A stretch of 10,081 nt of DNA from DATLFQ01 sp035540915 (lineage in GTDB: Bacteria; Actinomycetota; Acidimicrobiia; Acidimicrobiales; GCA-2861595), in contig DATLFQ010000037.1 of assembly GCA_035540915.1 (NCBI GenBank), forward strand, positions 1 to 10,081, given 5' to 3'. The notes beneath the pieces were generated by a model. The model made no database searches. It was given only the letters and a program-made list of their open reading frames with translations, and was not told the origin of the DNA. Made by a program: the position numbers and the translations under genes. Below are positions 1 through 5,979 of this stretch, one piece after another; the stretch's first letter is position 1, and the number at the start of each line of letters is the position of its first letter.

Positions 1-1629
1 GGGCAGCCCGGCATCCAGGTCGACGAGCCCCTCCTCGGCCAACTGGAAGACCAGGGCCGCCGTGAAGGACTTCGTCGTGCTGGTGACGTCGAAGCGGGTG
101 CCGGTCGTGAGGGTCGTGCCGGCGAAGGGGTCGACGCCGAACGCCCCGGTCCAGATGGCTGCGTGCGGTCGCAGCAGCCCGACCTGGGCGCCGGGGACGC
201 CGTGCTCGTCGCCCCACGCCTCGATTTCGTGTTGCAGCGCCCCGGCCAGCGCGGTGGAGACAGCCGGCGCCAGCTTCTCGGGCGCCCACACGACGCCGCC
301 GCCGACCCGGGCGAACAACGCCGAGCGTGGCCCGTGGTCGTCGGCGACGGCGAAATCGGCGGCGGCCGTCCGGAACGTGGGCCGGGGCGGCGCCTGCGAC
401 GGGACCGGCGGGCGGGGACCGACCGCGCCGGCGGGCGCCCCGCCGATCACCGACGACGCCATCACCAGCACGGCCAGCCCGGCGGCGGCCGGAACACCGA
501 GTGCGGGGCGGGCGCGGCGTTCCGGTGGAGCGGCCACCGGGCGGAGGGGCAAGGACCCGTGACGGGCCAGGCCCGGCCAGAGGCGGGCCGGACGGCCGGC
601 GGCCAGATCCTCGACCCATCCGAAGGTTAGGATCAGCAGCGTCATCACGGCGGCCGTGCCGGCCAGGAACGCCATGCTCCACACGCCCACCGGCAACGGG
701 CCGACGCGACCGAGCGCCAGCCGTGTCACGATCAACGCCGCCGCGTGCCAAAGGTAGATGGTCATCGTGCGCTGGGTCACCCAGACCACCGCCCGGCCGG
801 CGACCCGCGTGGCGGTCAGCGCCTCGAGGGCTCCCCTCGAGGCCAGCAGGACCGCGAGCCAGGCGAGGCCAGCCAGCAGGTGGGCCGGGTGTGAGTTGTT
901 GATTACAAGGCCGGGGACCGGCTGGGTGAGCATCCAGGCCGCGACCGCGAGACCCGAGGCGCCGGCGACGGCGAGCCAGGCAGCCGTGCCGATACGGTCG
1001 AGCAGCCCGTCGCGGTGGGCGAAACCGAGGACGAGGAACACGGCGTAGAGGGCGACATCGCCGGCCTGCCACACCAGGTCCGGGAGGCCGGGCACCACCC
1101 AGCCCGGATGGCGCCCGACCCAGTCGAGGGCCATGACGGCCGCCACCGGCACCCCGAGTGCGACCCCCGGTTGCCACCGCACGGCGCGGAGCAGCAGCGG
1201 GCTGAGGAGGAGCAACCAGAGCAGCGCCCGCAGGTACCACAGCGGCGACGACAGGTACCCGCCCTCCCAGTCCGACCCCGACGGGTCGGCCAGGGGCAGG
1301 AACCAGGTCACCAGGCCGCGCCACGGCAGCTCGGTGGTCGCCGATGGGGCGACGGCCCAGGCGATGGCCATGACGGCGACGGCGGTCCCCGAGAAGACGG
1401 CCAGCGGCACCAGCAGCCGGCGGGCCCGGTCGACGAGCACGGCTCGGGCCGGTCGGCGGTCCAGCGACTTGGCCAACAGGCTCCCCGTCACGAAGAACAT
1501 GGCCGGGACCGCGGACAGGACGTAGGTGATGGCGGCCGCCCCGAACGCGTGCCACAGGATCACCCTGGCCAGGGCCAGGGCCCGTACCGCGTCGAGCCAA
1601 CCCTCCCGGGAGGATCGCGCCGAGCCCAC
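1..1629 (-). CDS. Acyltransferase-3 / serine hydrolase fusion protein (3' end beyond window)
   Basis: Reading leftward from GTG 1629 the frame is open for 543 residues and leaves the window. Residues about 11-370 are a polytopic membrane domain of the acyltransferase-3 (OafA/NodX) family. It opens with WLDAVRALALARVILWH, which holds the family's R-x10-H signature (R16, H27), followed by an MFFVTGSLLAKSL segment and several further hydrophobic helices. A last membrane segment near residues 395-415 and a Pro-rich linker lead to an extracytoplasmic domain from about residue 430. That domain carries VTSTTKSFTAALVFQLAEEG, whose S517-T-T-K520 is the SxxK nucleophile motif of class-C beta-lactamase-like hydrolases and esterases; the later YxN motif lies off the window. 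The start follows a GAGAAGG ribosome site. The AT3 family moves acyl groups across the membrane to surface glycans. The attached hydrolase probably acts on related esters or peptidoglycan (inference). The substrate is unknown. Confidence 0.85.
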   Translation of the reverse strand, partial: MGSARSSREGWLDAVRALALARVILWHAFGAAAITYVLSAVPAMFFVTGSLLAKSLDRRPARAVLVDRARRLLVPLAVFSGTAVAVMAIAWAVAPSATTELPWRGLVTWFLPLADPSGSDWEGGYLSSPLWYLRALLWLLLLSPLLLRAVRWQPGVALGVPVAAVMALDWVGRHPGWVVPGLPDLVWQAGDVALYAVFLVLGFAHRDGLLDRIGTAAWLAVAGASGLAVAAWMLTQPVPGLVINNSHPAHLLAGLAWLAVLLASRGALEALTATRVAGRAVVWVTQRTMTIYLWHAAALIVTRLALGRVGPLPVGVWSMAFLAGTAAVMTLLILTFGWVEDLAAGRPARLWPGLARHGSLPLRPVAAPPERRARPALGVPAAAGLAVLVMASSVIGGAPAGAVGPRPPVPSQAPPRPTFRTAAADFAVADDHGPRSALFARVGGGVVWAPEKLAPAVSTALAGALQHEIEAWGDEHGVPGAQVGLLRPHAAIWTGAFGVDPFAGTTLTTGTRFDVTSTTKSFTAALVFQLAEEGLVDLDAGLP

Positions 1630-1721
1630 GACGCCTTCTCGGCAGCGGAGCGTCCGCCCTTTAGGGACCGAGGAAACATCGGGCCCGGGCGCCGAATGTC
1701 CTGGGCTCACGGGGCGCCACC

Positions 1722-1758
1722 TAGGGTGGCCGGCCTCGAACCGCGATGGATCAGGAGG
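1722..1758 (+). promoter_or_regulatory. Probable -10 element and strong ribosome-binding site of the OsmC gene
   Basis: The 134-base gap 1630-1763 separates two divergent genes and must hold both promoters. TAGGGT at 1722-1727 fits the actinobacterial TAnnnT -10 pattern, but no good -35 box is visible. AGGAGG at 1753-1758, five bases before GTG 1764, is a near-ideal Shine-Dalgarno and decides the OsmC start. The ribosome site is firm; the -10 call is weak. I saw no clear operator. Confidence 0.4.
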
Positions 1759-1763
1759 ACGCC

Positions 1764-2189
1764 GTGGCTGACCGCAATGCCAGAGCGACGTGGCAGGGAG
1801 ACCTGTTCAAGGGCCGCGGGACGGTCACCGCCGTCAGCAGCGGCCTGTTCACCGACGCAGAGGTGTCCTGGGCGGCGCGGACCGAGGCGGCCGAGGGCGC
1901 GACCAGCCCCGAGGAGCTGATCGCGGCCGCCCACGCCGCCTGCTTCTGCATGGCTTTCTCCAACGAGCTGAGCAGCCGCGGGCCGGAACCGGCCCGGTTG
2001 GACGTCGAGGCGACCTGCACCTTCGAGGGCGGGAAGGTCACCACGATCGCCCTCACCGTTCAGGCCGAGGTCCCGGGAGCCGACGATGCCATCATCGCGG
2101 AGGCGCTGGCGGCGGCCGAGCAGTCCTGCCCGGTGTCGAACGCGCTGCGTGGCAACGTCGACATCGTCGTCACCCGCCGCTCGGCCTGA
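1764..2189 (+). CDS. osmC: OsmC-family peroxiredoxin
   Basis: The product is 141 residues, normal for OsmC, a homodimeric cytosolic thiol peroxidase that reduces organic hydroperoxides. The N-terminus RNARATWQGDLFKGRGTV matches the OsmC opening. The first reactive Cys lies in the AAHAACFCMAF helix (C60; a second Cys, C62, is two residues on) and the partner Cys in AEQSCPVSNAL (C122), equivalent to Cys59 and Cys125 of E. coli OsmC. The conserved PEEL preceding the first helix is present. GTG 1764 is chosen over an in-frame ATG at 1746 because AGGAGG sits at the right distance from the GTG and overlaps the ATG reading. The gene is divergent from the acyltransferase fusion and convergent with the broken YihY gene. 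C62 and C85 are extra cysteines. OsmC itself is likelier than Ohr because of the N-terminal sequence. Confidence 0.93.
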   Translation: MADRNARATWQGDLFKGRGTVTAVSSGLFTDAEVSWAARTEAAEGATSPEELIAAAHAACFCMAFSNELSSRGPEPARLDVEATCTFEGGKVTTIALTVQAEVPGADDAIIAEALAAAEQSCPVSNALRGNVDIVVTRRSA

Positions 2190-2192
2190 CGG

Positions 2193-2208
2193 CCGGCCTG
2201 CGGGCCGG
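2193..2208. terminator. GC hairpin between convergent genes
   Basis: CCGGCC (2193-2198) and GGCCGG (2203-2208) form a six-pair stem with a TGCG loop, starting just after the OsmC stop and ahead of the YihY stop. There is no T-tract. The placement between convergent genes suggests a terminator, but GC palindromes of this size also arise by chance at this base composition. Confidence 0.35.
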
Positions 2209-2222
2209 AAGCCGCCGACCGC

Positions 2223-3122
2223 CTAGCGGCGGGCCGGCTGCGCAGGGGGCTGCTCGCGCAGGGCCCGCATCCGCTGCGACCAGACCTCGATGCTGGCCGG
2301 GGTGTCGCCCCCGCCCGGCGGGCCACCTGGCCGGTTCGCATGGCGGCCTGGCGCTCCAGTTCGGCGTTCAGCTCGCCGCCGGCCACGACGGCCAGGGCAC
2401 TGAGGTAGAGCCAGAGCAGCGGCACGACCACGCCGGTCAACGATCCGTAGGTCTGGGCATAGGACCCGAAGCTCGAGACGTAGAACGAGAAGGCGAGCGA
2501 GGCCGCCATCCAGACGGCGGTGGCGAACAGGCCGCCCGGGCTGACCCAGACCCAGCGCGGAGCGTCCCGGTTGGGCGCAAGGTAGAAGAACGTGGCGAAC
2601 AGCAGGGCGAGCGCGCCGATGGCCACCACCCAGCGGGCCACGGTCCACACAGGCACGAAGGCGGCGCCCAGCGGGAGGTTGTCGCGGATGGCCTGGCCGA
2701 TGGGTTGGCCGAACACGACCAGCGCCGTCGCAAGACCGCCGAGCACCCCGGTGGCCAGCAGCAGGAGCAGGGCCACCAGCCGCTTCTTGACGAAGGTGCG
2801 GTCCTGGTCGATGTCGTACGCGATGTTGAGGCCCGACTGCATGGCGGCCATGCCGGCCGACGCGCTCCAGAGGGCCAGCGCCAGCCCGGCCAGGACGGCG
2901 AGCACGGCCGAACCCTCGGGCTGGCTGCCGGCCGTCTGGACGGCCTCGACCAGCACGTCGGCCGCGTCGCCGGGCAGGGCAGCACGGACGCCCCGCTGAT
3001 GGCGTCCGCCGCCCCCGAGCGGGCGCCGACCAGGCCGAGCACGCCGACGAAGGCCAGGCTGGCCGGGAACACCGAGAGGAACCAGTAGAAGGCCATCCCG
3101 GCCGCCGCGTGCGCGACCCCAT
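2223..3122 (-). pseudogene. YihY/BrkB-family inner-membrane protein, frameshifted
   Basis: Three leftward reading frames together spell one YihY/BrkB protein of about 300 residues. The first part (3120 to about 2995) reads AAAGMAFYWFLSVFPASLAF. After a one-base loss in the C-run at 2991-2994 (plus strand) the frame continues with LPGDAADVLVEAV, then SASAGMAAMQSGLNIAYD, FVSSFGSY-like helices and GGELNAELERQAAMRTGQVA. After a second one-base loss in the C-run at 2308-2312 it ends with DTPASIEVWSQRMRALREQP and a TAG at 2223. Adding one base to each run restores a continuous family-like protein. The 5' end is also doubtful: ATG 3122 is one base out of frame with the protein across a run of four G, and the only in-frame upstream start (GTG 3216) lies inside menC and lacks a ribosome site; ATG 3096 would cut the first helix. 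The family has about six membrane helices and an unclear function. Either the gene is decaying or the assembly has homopolymer errors. Confidence 0.8.
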
Positions 3123-3127
3123 ACCCT
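3122..3127 (+). promoter_or_regulatory. Possible -10 element for a leaderless menC transcript
   Basis: TACCCT ends five bases before GTG 3133, so a transcript could begin on or beside the start codon. No ribosome-binding sequence precedes the GTG, which is consistent with the leaderless initiation common in actinobacteria. No -35 match is seen. The site lies within the head-to-head region shared with the YihY gene. Confidence 0.3.
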
Positions 3128-3132
3128 GCGGC

Positions 3133-4248
3133 GTGGTGCGGGACAGCTGTCGGTCGCCCGAGGTGGAGCTGCGCCGGCTGGCGCTGCCGCTCCGGCGCCC
3201 GTTCCGGACGGCCCACGGCAGCGTCGAGGTGCGAGAGCTGATCCTGGTCCGGGTCGTGGTCGGCGGCAGCGAGGGGTGGGGCGAGTGTGCGGCCCTCCCC
3301 GAGCCGGGCTACAGCGACGAGGACGTCGGCTCGGCATGGGCTGCCCTGCGCGACGAGCTGGTGCCGGCGCTGCGAGCCGCCACCGGGCGGCCGTCGCCGG
3401 AGGCGGCAGTGCCGGCGGCCGCCCGGAACCGGCATCCGATGGCCGCCGCCGCGCTCGAGATGGCCCTGCTGGACGCGGAGCTGCGGGCCGCCGGACGATC
3501 GTTCGCGGCGTACCTCGGAAGCACGAGAGAGTGGGTGGAGGCGGGCGTGGCGCTCGGCCGGCCGGGGTCGGTGGGCGAACTCCTGGACCAGGTCGCCGAG
3601 GCGGTGGACGAGGGGTACCGCCGGATCAAGCTGAAGGTGCACCCGGGTTGGGACGTCGAGCCGGTCCGAGCCGTCCGGGAGCGCTTCGGCGACGATCTCG
3701 TGCTCCAGGTGGACGCCAACGGCGCGTACGGCCACGGCGACGCTGCCCACCTGTCCCGGCTCGACCCGTTCGCCCTGGCGATGATCGAGCAACCGCTGCC
3801 GGCACCGTCGCTCCGCGAGCATGCCGAACTGGCTCGGCGGCTGAAAACGCCGATCTGCCTGGACGAGTCGATCACGTCGGCCGCGATCGCCGCCGAGGCG
3901 GTCTCCTCGGGCGCGGCCGCCGTGATCAACGTGAAGCCGGGCCACATGGGCGGCCTGCGGGAGGCGTGCCGGGCCCACGACCAGTGCGTCCGGCTTGGTG
4001 CGCCGGCCTGGGTCGGCGGGATGCTCGAGGCGGGCCTGGCCCGGGCGGCGAACACGGCCCTGGCCTCGCTCGACGGGTTCACCCTCCCGGGCGACCTCGC
4101 CCCACCGGATCGCTACCTGGCCATCGACATCGCCGCACCGCTCGAGCGGCAGGGCGCCCTCGTGCGGGTGCCCCAAGCCCCCGGCATCGGGGCGACGGTG
4201 GTTCCGAGCGCCGTCGAGGCGGTCACCACCGAGGTGGTGACCGCCTGA
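3133..4248 (+). CDS. menC: o-Succinylbenzoate synthase (MenC, enolase superfamily)
   Basis: The enzyme dehydrates SHCHC to o-succinylbenzoate in menaquinone synthesis. With GTG 3133 the product is 371 residues, the usual size. The N-terminal capping domain starts VELRRLALPLRRPFRTAHGS. The barrel carries RRIKLKVHPG (K166, K168), VDANGAYG (D194), MIEQPL (E219), ICLDESITS (D244) and INVKPGHMGG (K268): the KxK acid/base pair, three Mg ligands and the opposing catalytic Lys, all intact. WVGGMLEAGLARAANTAL and DGFTLPGDLAPPDRY are typical of the MenC/N-succinylamino-acid racemase branch, so racemase side activity cannot be excluded. GTG 3109 and GTG 3163 are alternative starts; 3133 gives the family's usual short lead before the first strand. 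No other men gene is in the window. The gene is head-to-head with the broken YihY gene and has no operon partner here. Confidence 0.9.
   Translation: MVRDSCRSPEVELRRLALPLRRPFRTAHGSVEVRELILVRVVVGGSEGWGECAALPEPGYSDEDVGSAWAALRDELVPALRAATGRPSPEAAVPAAARNRHPMAAAALEMALLDAELRAAGRSFAAYLGSTREWVEAGVALGRPGSVGELLDQVAEAVDEGYRRIKLKVHPGWDVEPVRAVRERFGDDLVLQVDANGAYGHGDAAHLSRLDPFALAMIEQPLPAPSLREHAELARRLKTPICLDESITSAAIAAEAVSSGAAAVINVKPGHMGGLREACRAHDQCVRLGAPAWVGGMLEAGLARAANTALASLDGFTLPGDLAPPDRYLAIDIAAPLERQGALVRVPQAPGIGATVVPSAVEAVTTEVVTA
4217..4246. terminator. Perfect 14-bp inverted repeat over the menC stop codon
   Basis: AGGCGGTCACCACC (4217-4230) pairs perfectly with GGTGGTGACCGCCT (4233-4246) around a two-base centre; as RNA it would be a 12-13 pair stem with a CGAG loop. 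It covers the last nine menC codons and the first T of TGA. No T-tract follows. Between the convergent menC and SRPBCC genes it most likely acts as a bidirectional terminator or 3'-end stabiliser. A DNA-binding palindrome is the alternative. Confidence 0.55.
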
Positions 4249-4278
4249 CGGCGCCTACGACGGGCGGGTCCGGGGCTG

Positions 4279-4725
4279 CTAGACCTGGCCCCGCCAGGCG
4301 CCGGTCTCGCTACCGCGCGCGGTGATCAGCTCGCCGAAGCGCTCCAGGTCGCCCTTGGCCCGGCGCTCGACGATCCCGAGGGCGTCGGCGGCCTTCTCGA
4401 CGGCCCCCTCGGGCTCGAACTCCAACTGCAACAGCACCCTCGACCGGTCGGCGGCCAGCGGCTCGAACGTCACGGTGCCGGCGTTCATGGACCCTGACGT
4501 GCTTCGCCAGCTGATCCGGCGGTCGGGCACCTGCTCCACGATCTCGGCGTCCCAGGTCCGGCTGACCCCGCCGATCTTGGCCTTCCACTCCAGGTGGGTG
4601 TCGTCGACCTGCGTTACCTGCTCGACGCCCTCCATGAACTGTGGGAACTCCTCGAACTGGGTCCACTGGTTGTACGCCGTCTGCACGGGCACGTCGATCT
4701 CGATGGTCTCTTGCACGCTGGCCAT
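4279..4725 (-). CDS. SRPBCC-fold (START/Polyketide_cyc-like) protein
   Basis: The 148-residue product has the helix-grip layout of the SRPBCC superfamily: an opening strand ASVQETIEIDVPVQTAYNQW, the small-helix segment FEEFPQFMEGVEQVTQVDD, repeated amphipathic strands (HLEWKAKIGG, GTVTFEPLAADRSRVLLQLE), and a long C-terminal helix (AVEKAADALGIVERRAKGDL). These proteins bind hydrophobic ligands in a central cavity; some are cyclases or dehydratases, but many, including this subgroup in actinobacteria, have no known substrate. ATG 4725 is preceded by GAGGTGA at proper spacing. The gene converges on menC and lies downstream of tRNA-His on the same strand, in a separate unit. No signal peptide or membrane segment is present. 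The fold is confident; the function is unknown. Confidence 0.85.
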   Translation of the reverse strand: MASVQETIEIDVPVQTAYNQWTQFEEFPQFMEGVEQVTQVDDTHLEWKAKIGGVSRTWDAEIVEQVPDRRISWRSTSGSMNAGTVTFEPLAADRSRVLLQLEFEPEGAVEKAADALGIVERRAKGDLERFGELITARGSETGAWRGQV

Positions 4726-4809
4726 TCGCTCACCTCGCTGGGTTCGTCCGGACCAGCCTGATACCCATCGGCTCCCCAGAGCATTCGACCCGTCGGGGCG
4801 CCATCGAAG

Positions 4810-4884
4810 GGTGACCGAGGGGATTCGAACCCCCGACATCCGCGACCACAACGCGGCGCTCTGACCAACTGAGCTACGGCCACC
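4810..4884 (-). tRNA. tRNA-His (GUG)
   Basis: Leftward cloverleaf. The acceptor GTGGCCG pairs with CGGTCAC with one G-U. The anticodon stem CCGCG/CGCGG encloses the loop TTGTGGT, giving anticodon GUG. The T-arm has GGTTCGAATCC. An encoded extra G at 4884 (position -1) faces C at 4810 (position 73), the identity pair special to tRNA-His. The CCA end is not encoded. Confidence 0.95.
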
Positions 4885-5030
4885 GTGCTGCGCCCAAGCA
4901 TGGCACAGCCCTCGTCTCGCCGGCCCGCCGCCGGCGGCCCGAGGGTGGGGTTGATCGAGCCTCCGACCTAGAGTCAGCCGTCGAGCGAGCCGGACGAGCA
5001 CCTGCGCCGGGTGCGGTCGGCTCACAACCA

Positions 5031-5105
5031 GCCCCTGTAGCTCAGTTGGATCAGAGCGGCTGCCTTCTAAGCAGCGGGTCGCAGGTTCGAGTCCTGCCGG
5101 GGGCG
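5031..5105 (+). tRNA. tRNA-Arg (UCU)
   Basis: Rightward cloverleaf. The acceptor GCCCCTG pairs with CGGGGGC (one G-U). The D-arm contains TAGCTCAGTTGGATCAGAGC. The anticodon stem GCTGC/GCAGC holds the loop CTTCTAA, so the anticodon is UCU, reading AGA/AGG. The T-arm GCAGG/CCTGC has the loop TTCGAGT. The discriminator is G and CCA is not encoded. A degenerate copy of its 3' part recurs at 9981-10031. The gap to tRNA-His (4885-5030) must hold both tRNA promoters, but I see no convincing -35/-10 pair. Confidence 0.95.
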
Positions 5106-5108
5106 CTG
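5058..5108 (+). repeat. Direct repeat copy 1: 3' part of tRNA-Arg (candidate att site)
   Basis: From the 5' side of the anticodon stem through the tRNA 3' end and three bases beyond (to GCGCTG), this 51-base stretch recurs at 9981-10031 in the same orientation. It differs by one A/G change beside the anticodon, one missing T and one extra G. Similarity stops just past the tRNA end, the pattern of a tRNA-targeted integration core. Confidence 0.8.
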
Positions 5109-5111
5109 GGA

Positions 5112-5138
5112 AAAGCGCAGTTCTCGGCGCTTTGTTTC
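5112..5138 (+). terminator. Intrinsic terminator of tRNA-Arg
   Basis: AAAGCGC (5112-5118) pairs with GCGCTTT (5127-5133) across an eight-base loop and is followed by GTTT. It starts seven bases after the tRNA 3' end. Confidence 0.65.
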
Positions 5139-5162
5139 CGGCCCACTCGCCGAGACAGCTCC

Positions 5163-5181
5163 GTGCCCTAGGCGTGCCCTA
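5163..5181. repeat. Tandem GTGCCCTA repeats beside the tRNA
   Basis: GTGCCCTA occurs at 5163-5170 and 5174-5181, a period of 11 bases or one helical turn, about 60 bases past the tRNA-Arg end. A related CGTGCCCGTAACG lies at about 9789-9801, inside the other end of the putative island. Helically phased short repeats next to a tRNA core resemble integrase arm-type sites. A CCGGCGCCGG palindrome lies at 5187-5196. The rest of 5139-5241 shows no gene. Confidence 0.4.
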
Positions 5182-5241
5182 ACGAACCGGCGCCGGCTGG
5201 CACGTGGAGGGCGAGATGGCACGACGCGCAGGCCCGTCGCA

Positions 5242-5267
5242 CCGCCGGCAGCGCCCCTTGCCGACGG
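5242..5267 (-). terminator. Hairpin after merR
   Basis: On the minus strand CCGTCGGCA pairs with TGCCGGCGG (nine pairs, one G-U) around an eight-base loop, starting nine bases beyond the merR stop codon. There is no T-tract, so it is a strong hairpin but a less certain terminator. Confidence 0.45.
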
Positions 5268-5276
5268 CCCCGAGCT

Positions 5277-5441
5277 TTACCGATACACGCCCTGCAGCCC
5301 GGCCAGGCGCCGCTCGACCGCCTCCTTGCGGGCCAGCAGCTCGCGTACCTCCTCGTCGGCGCCGAGTGGCTCGGGCGGGCGGCAGCAGCCGCAGCCGGGC
5401 CCGGCCTCGGCGACGGGGGTCGTCGTGGGTTCGTCGGTCAT
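5277..5441 (-). CDS. Possible internally started 54-residue Cys-rich small protein
   Basis: ATG 5441 lies in frame inside the merR reading frame, preceded by AAAAGGAGCGGACCG, a strong Shine-Dalgarno with about seven bases of spacing. The product would be MTDEPTTTPVAEAGPGCGCC and onward, ending in a charged coiled-coil-like helix. It could be a separate translation product, or once a separate gene: the ATG overlaps a TGA in the +1 frame (ATGA), the usual layout of coupled genes, and a one-base change in the upstream A-run would separate merR from it. The cysteines suggest metal binding. I do not recognise the family. Confidence 0.4.
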   Translation of the reverse strand: MTDEPTTTPVAEAGPGCGCCRPPEPLGADEEVRELLARKEAVERRLAGLQGVYR

Positions 5442-5828
5442 CGGTCCGCTCCTTTTGTTGTCGTGGTCGTCGGTGGCAATGGCCGGGTCCTCGCCGAGCA
5501 GGCGGCACAGCACGGTCCGAACCTCGTCCAGGCGGCCCCGTTGCTCGTCGATGGCGGCGATGCGGCGGCGGACGAGCGCTCGCGTGTGGGTGCACGGGCA
5601 GCCGGCCGCATCGAAGAGCGTGAGCAGCTCACGGATGTCCTCCAGGCTCAGTTCGAACCACTGGGCGCCCTTGATGAACCTGACCCGCTCAAGGGCCGCC
5701 TCGTCGTAGTAGCGATGGCCGGCACCGGTGCGCCCGGCTTCGGGCAGCAGGCCCAGCCGCCCGTAGTAGCGCACGGCGTCGGGGCTGATCCCGGTTCGCG
5801 TGGCGAGCTGCGAGACGGTCAGGGGCAC
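5277..5828 (-). CDS. MerR-family transcriptional regulator with Cys-rich C-terminal tail
   Basis: The product is 183 residues. Residues 3-70 are the winged helix-turn-helix of MerR (LTVSQLATRTGISPDAVRYY, GRLGLLPEAGR, HRYYDEAALERVRFIKGAQ). Residues 80-112 form the long dimerisation helix. C77 and C79 (AAGCPCTHTR) lie where divalent-metal MerR members have a sensor Cys, and C108 follows at the helix end, so a soft-metal or thiol-reactive signal is likely (inference). Typical metal MerR proteins end near residue 130-145. Here the frame runs on through an acidic, low-complexity stretch into GPGCGCCRPPEP (C146, C148, C149) and a coiled-coil-like ending ARKEAVERRLAGLQG. Start is GTG 5828, with no ribosome site and with the predicted transcript start on the codon. 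A canonical MerR promoter lies directly upstream, so it probably controls itself. No metal exporter is present in the window. Confidence 0.88.
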   Translation of the reverse strand: MPLTVSQLATRTGISPDAVRYYGRLGLLPEAGRTGAGHRYYDEAALERVRFIKGAQWFELSLEDIRELLTLFDAAGCPCTHTRALVRRRIAAIDEQRGRLDEVRTVLCRLLGEDPAIATDDHDNKRSGPMTDEPTTTPVAEAGPGCGCCRPPEPLGADEEVRELLARKEAVERRLAGLQGVYR

Positions 5829-5834
5829 AATCCA

Positions 5835-5865
5835 ACGGTAGGACTTGGAGCCGGCTCCGAGTCAA
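5835..5865 (-). promoter_or_regulatory. MerR-type promoter with operator dyad, leaderless
   Basis: On the minus strand, TTGACT (-35, 5860-5865) and TACCGT (-10, 5835-5840) are 19 bases apart, the over-long spacer typical of promoters that MerR proteins twist open. The spacer and the end of the -35 form a 22-bp dyad (5842-5863): GACT, one mismatch, GGAGCCGGCTCC, one mismatch, AGTC, very close in layout to ZntR/CadR-type operators. Counting seven bases from the -10 puts +1 on the G of GTG 5828, so the mRNA should be leaderless. Confidence 0.85.
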
Positions 5866-5894
5866 GGGCCGGGCCCAACGGTGGCCGGGGCTCG

Positions 5895-5933
5895 GGAGGA
5901 AAGAGCGCGACCACGACCTCGGCCGGGTCGCGC
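5895..5933 (-). terminator. Intrinsic terminator of the MFS-DM13-UnbU-like operon
   Basis: On the minus strand GCGCGACC (5933-5926) pairs perfectly with GGTCGCGC (5912-5905) around a 13-base loop and is followed by TCTTTCCTCC. It lies about 45 bases after the UnbU-like stop and before the merR promoter, which separates the two transcription units. Confidence 0.65.
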
Positions 5934-5979
5934 ACGACTGCGGTGCCGAAGTTGCCCAGCGCGAAGTGTCGGGCACCTG

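Noticed and set aside
1746..1763. ATG 1746 as the OsmC start
   Set aside because: The strong AGGAGG lies downstream of this ATG and five bases before GTG 1764, and the OsmC-like N-terminus begins at the GTG.
62..1920. Several rightward open frames across the acyltransferase fusion gene
   Set aside because: They are Arg/Gly/Pro-rich antisense translations with no recognisable domain, lying opposite a clear membrane protein with family motifs.
2437..4176. Long leftward open frame opposite menC (579 codons)
   Set aside because: It is the antisense shadow of menC. Only its last part (below about 3120) is real, as the N-terminal piece of the YihY gene. The rest has no domain and shows Arg/Pro-rich antisense composition.
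5864..5979. Coding-looking leftward frame containing FALGNFGTAVVRDPAEVV
   Set aside because: It has no start codon with a ribosome site, and the stretch is explained by the operon terminator and the MerR promoter. No family was recognised.
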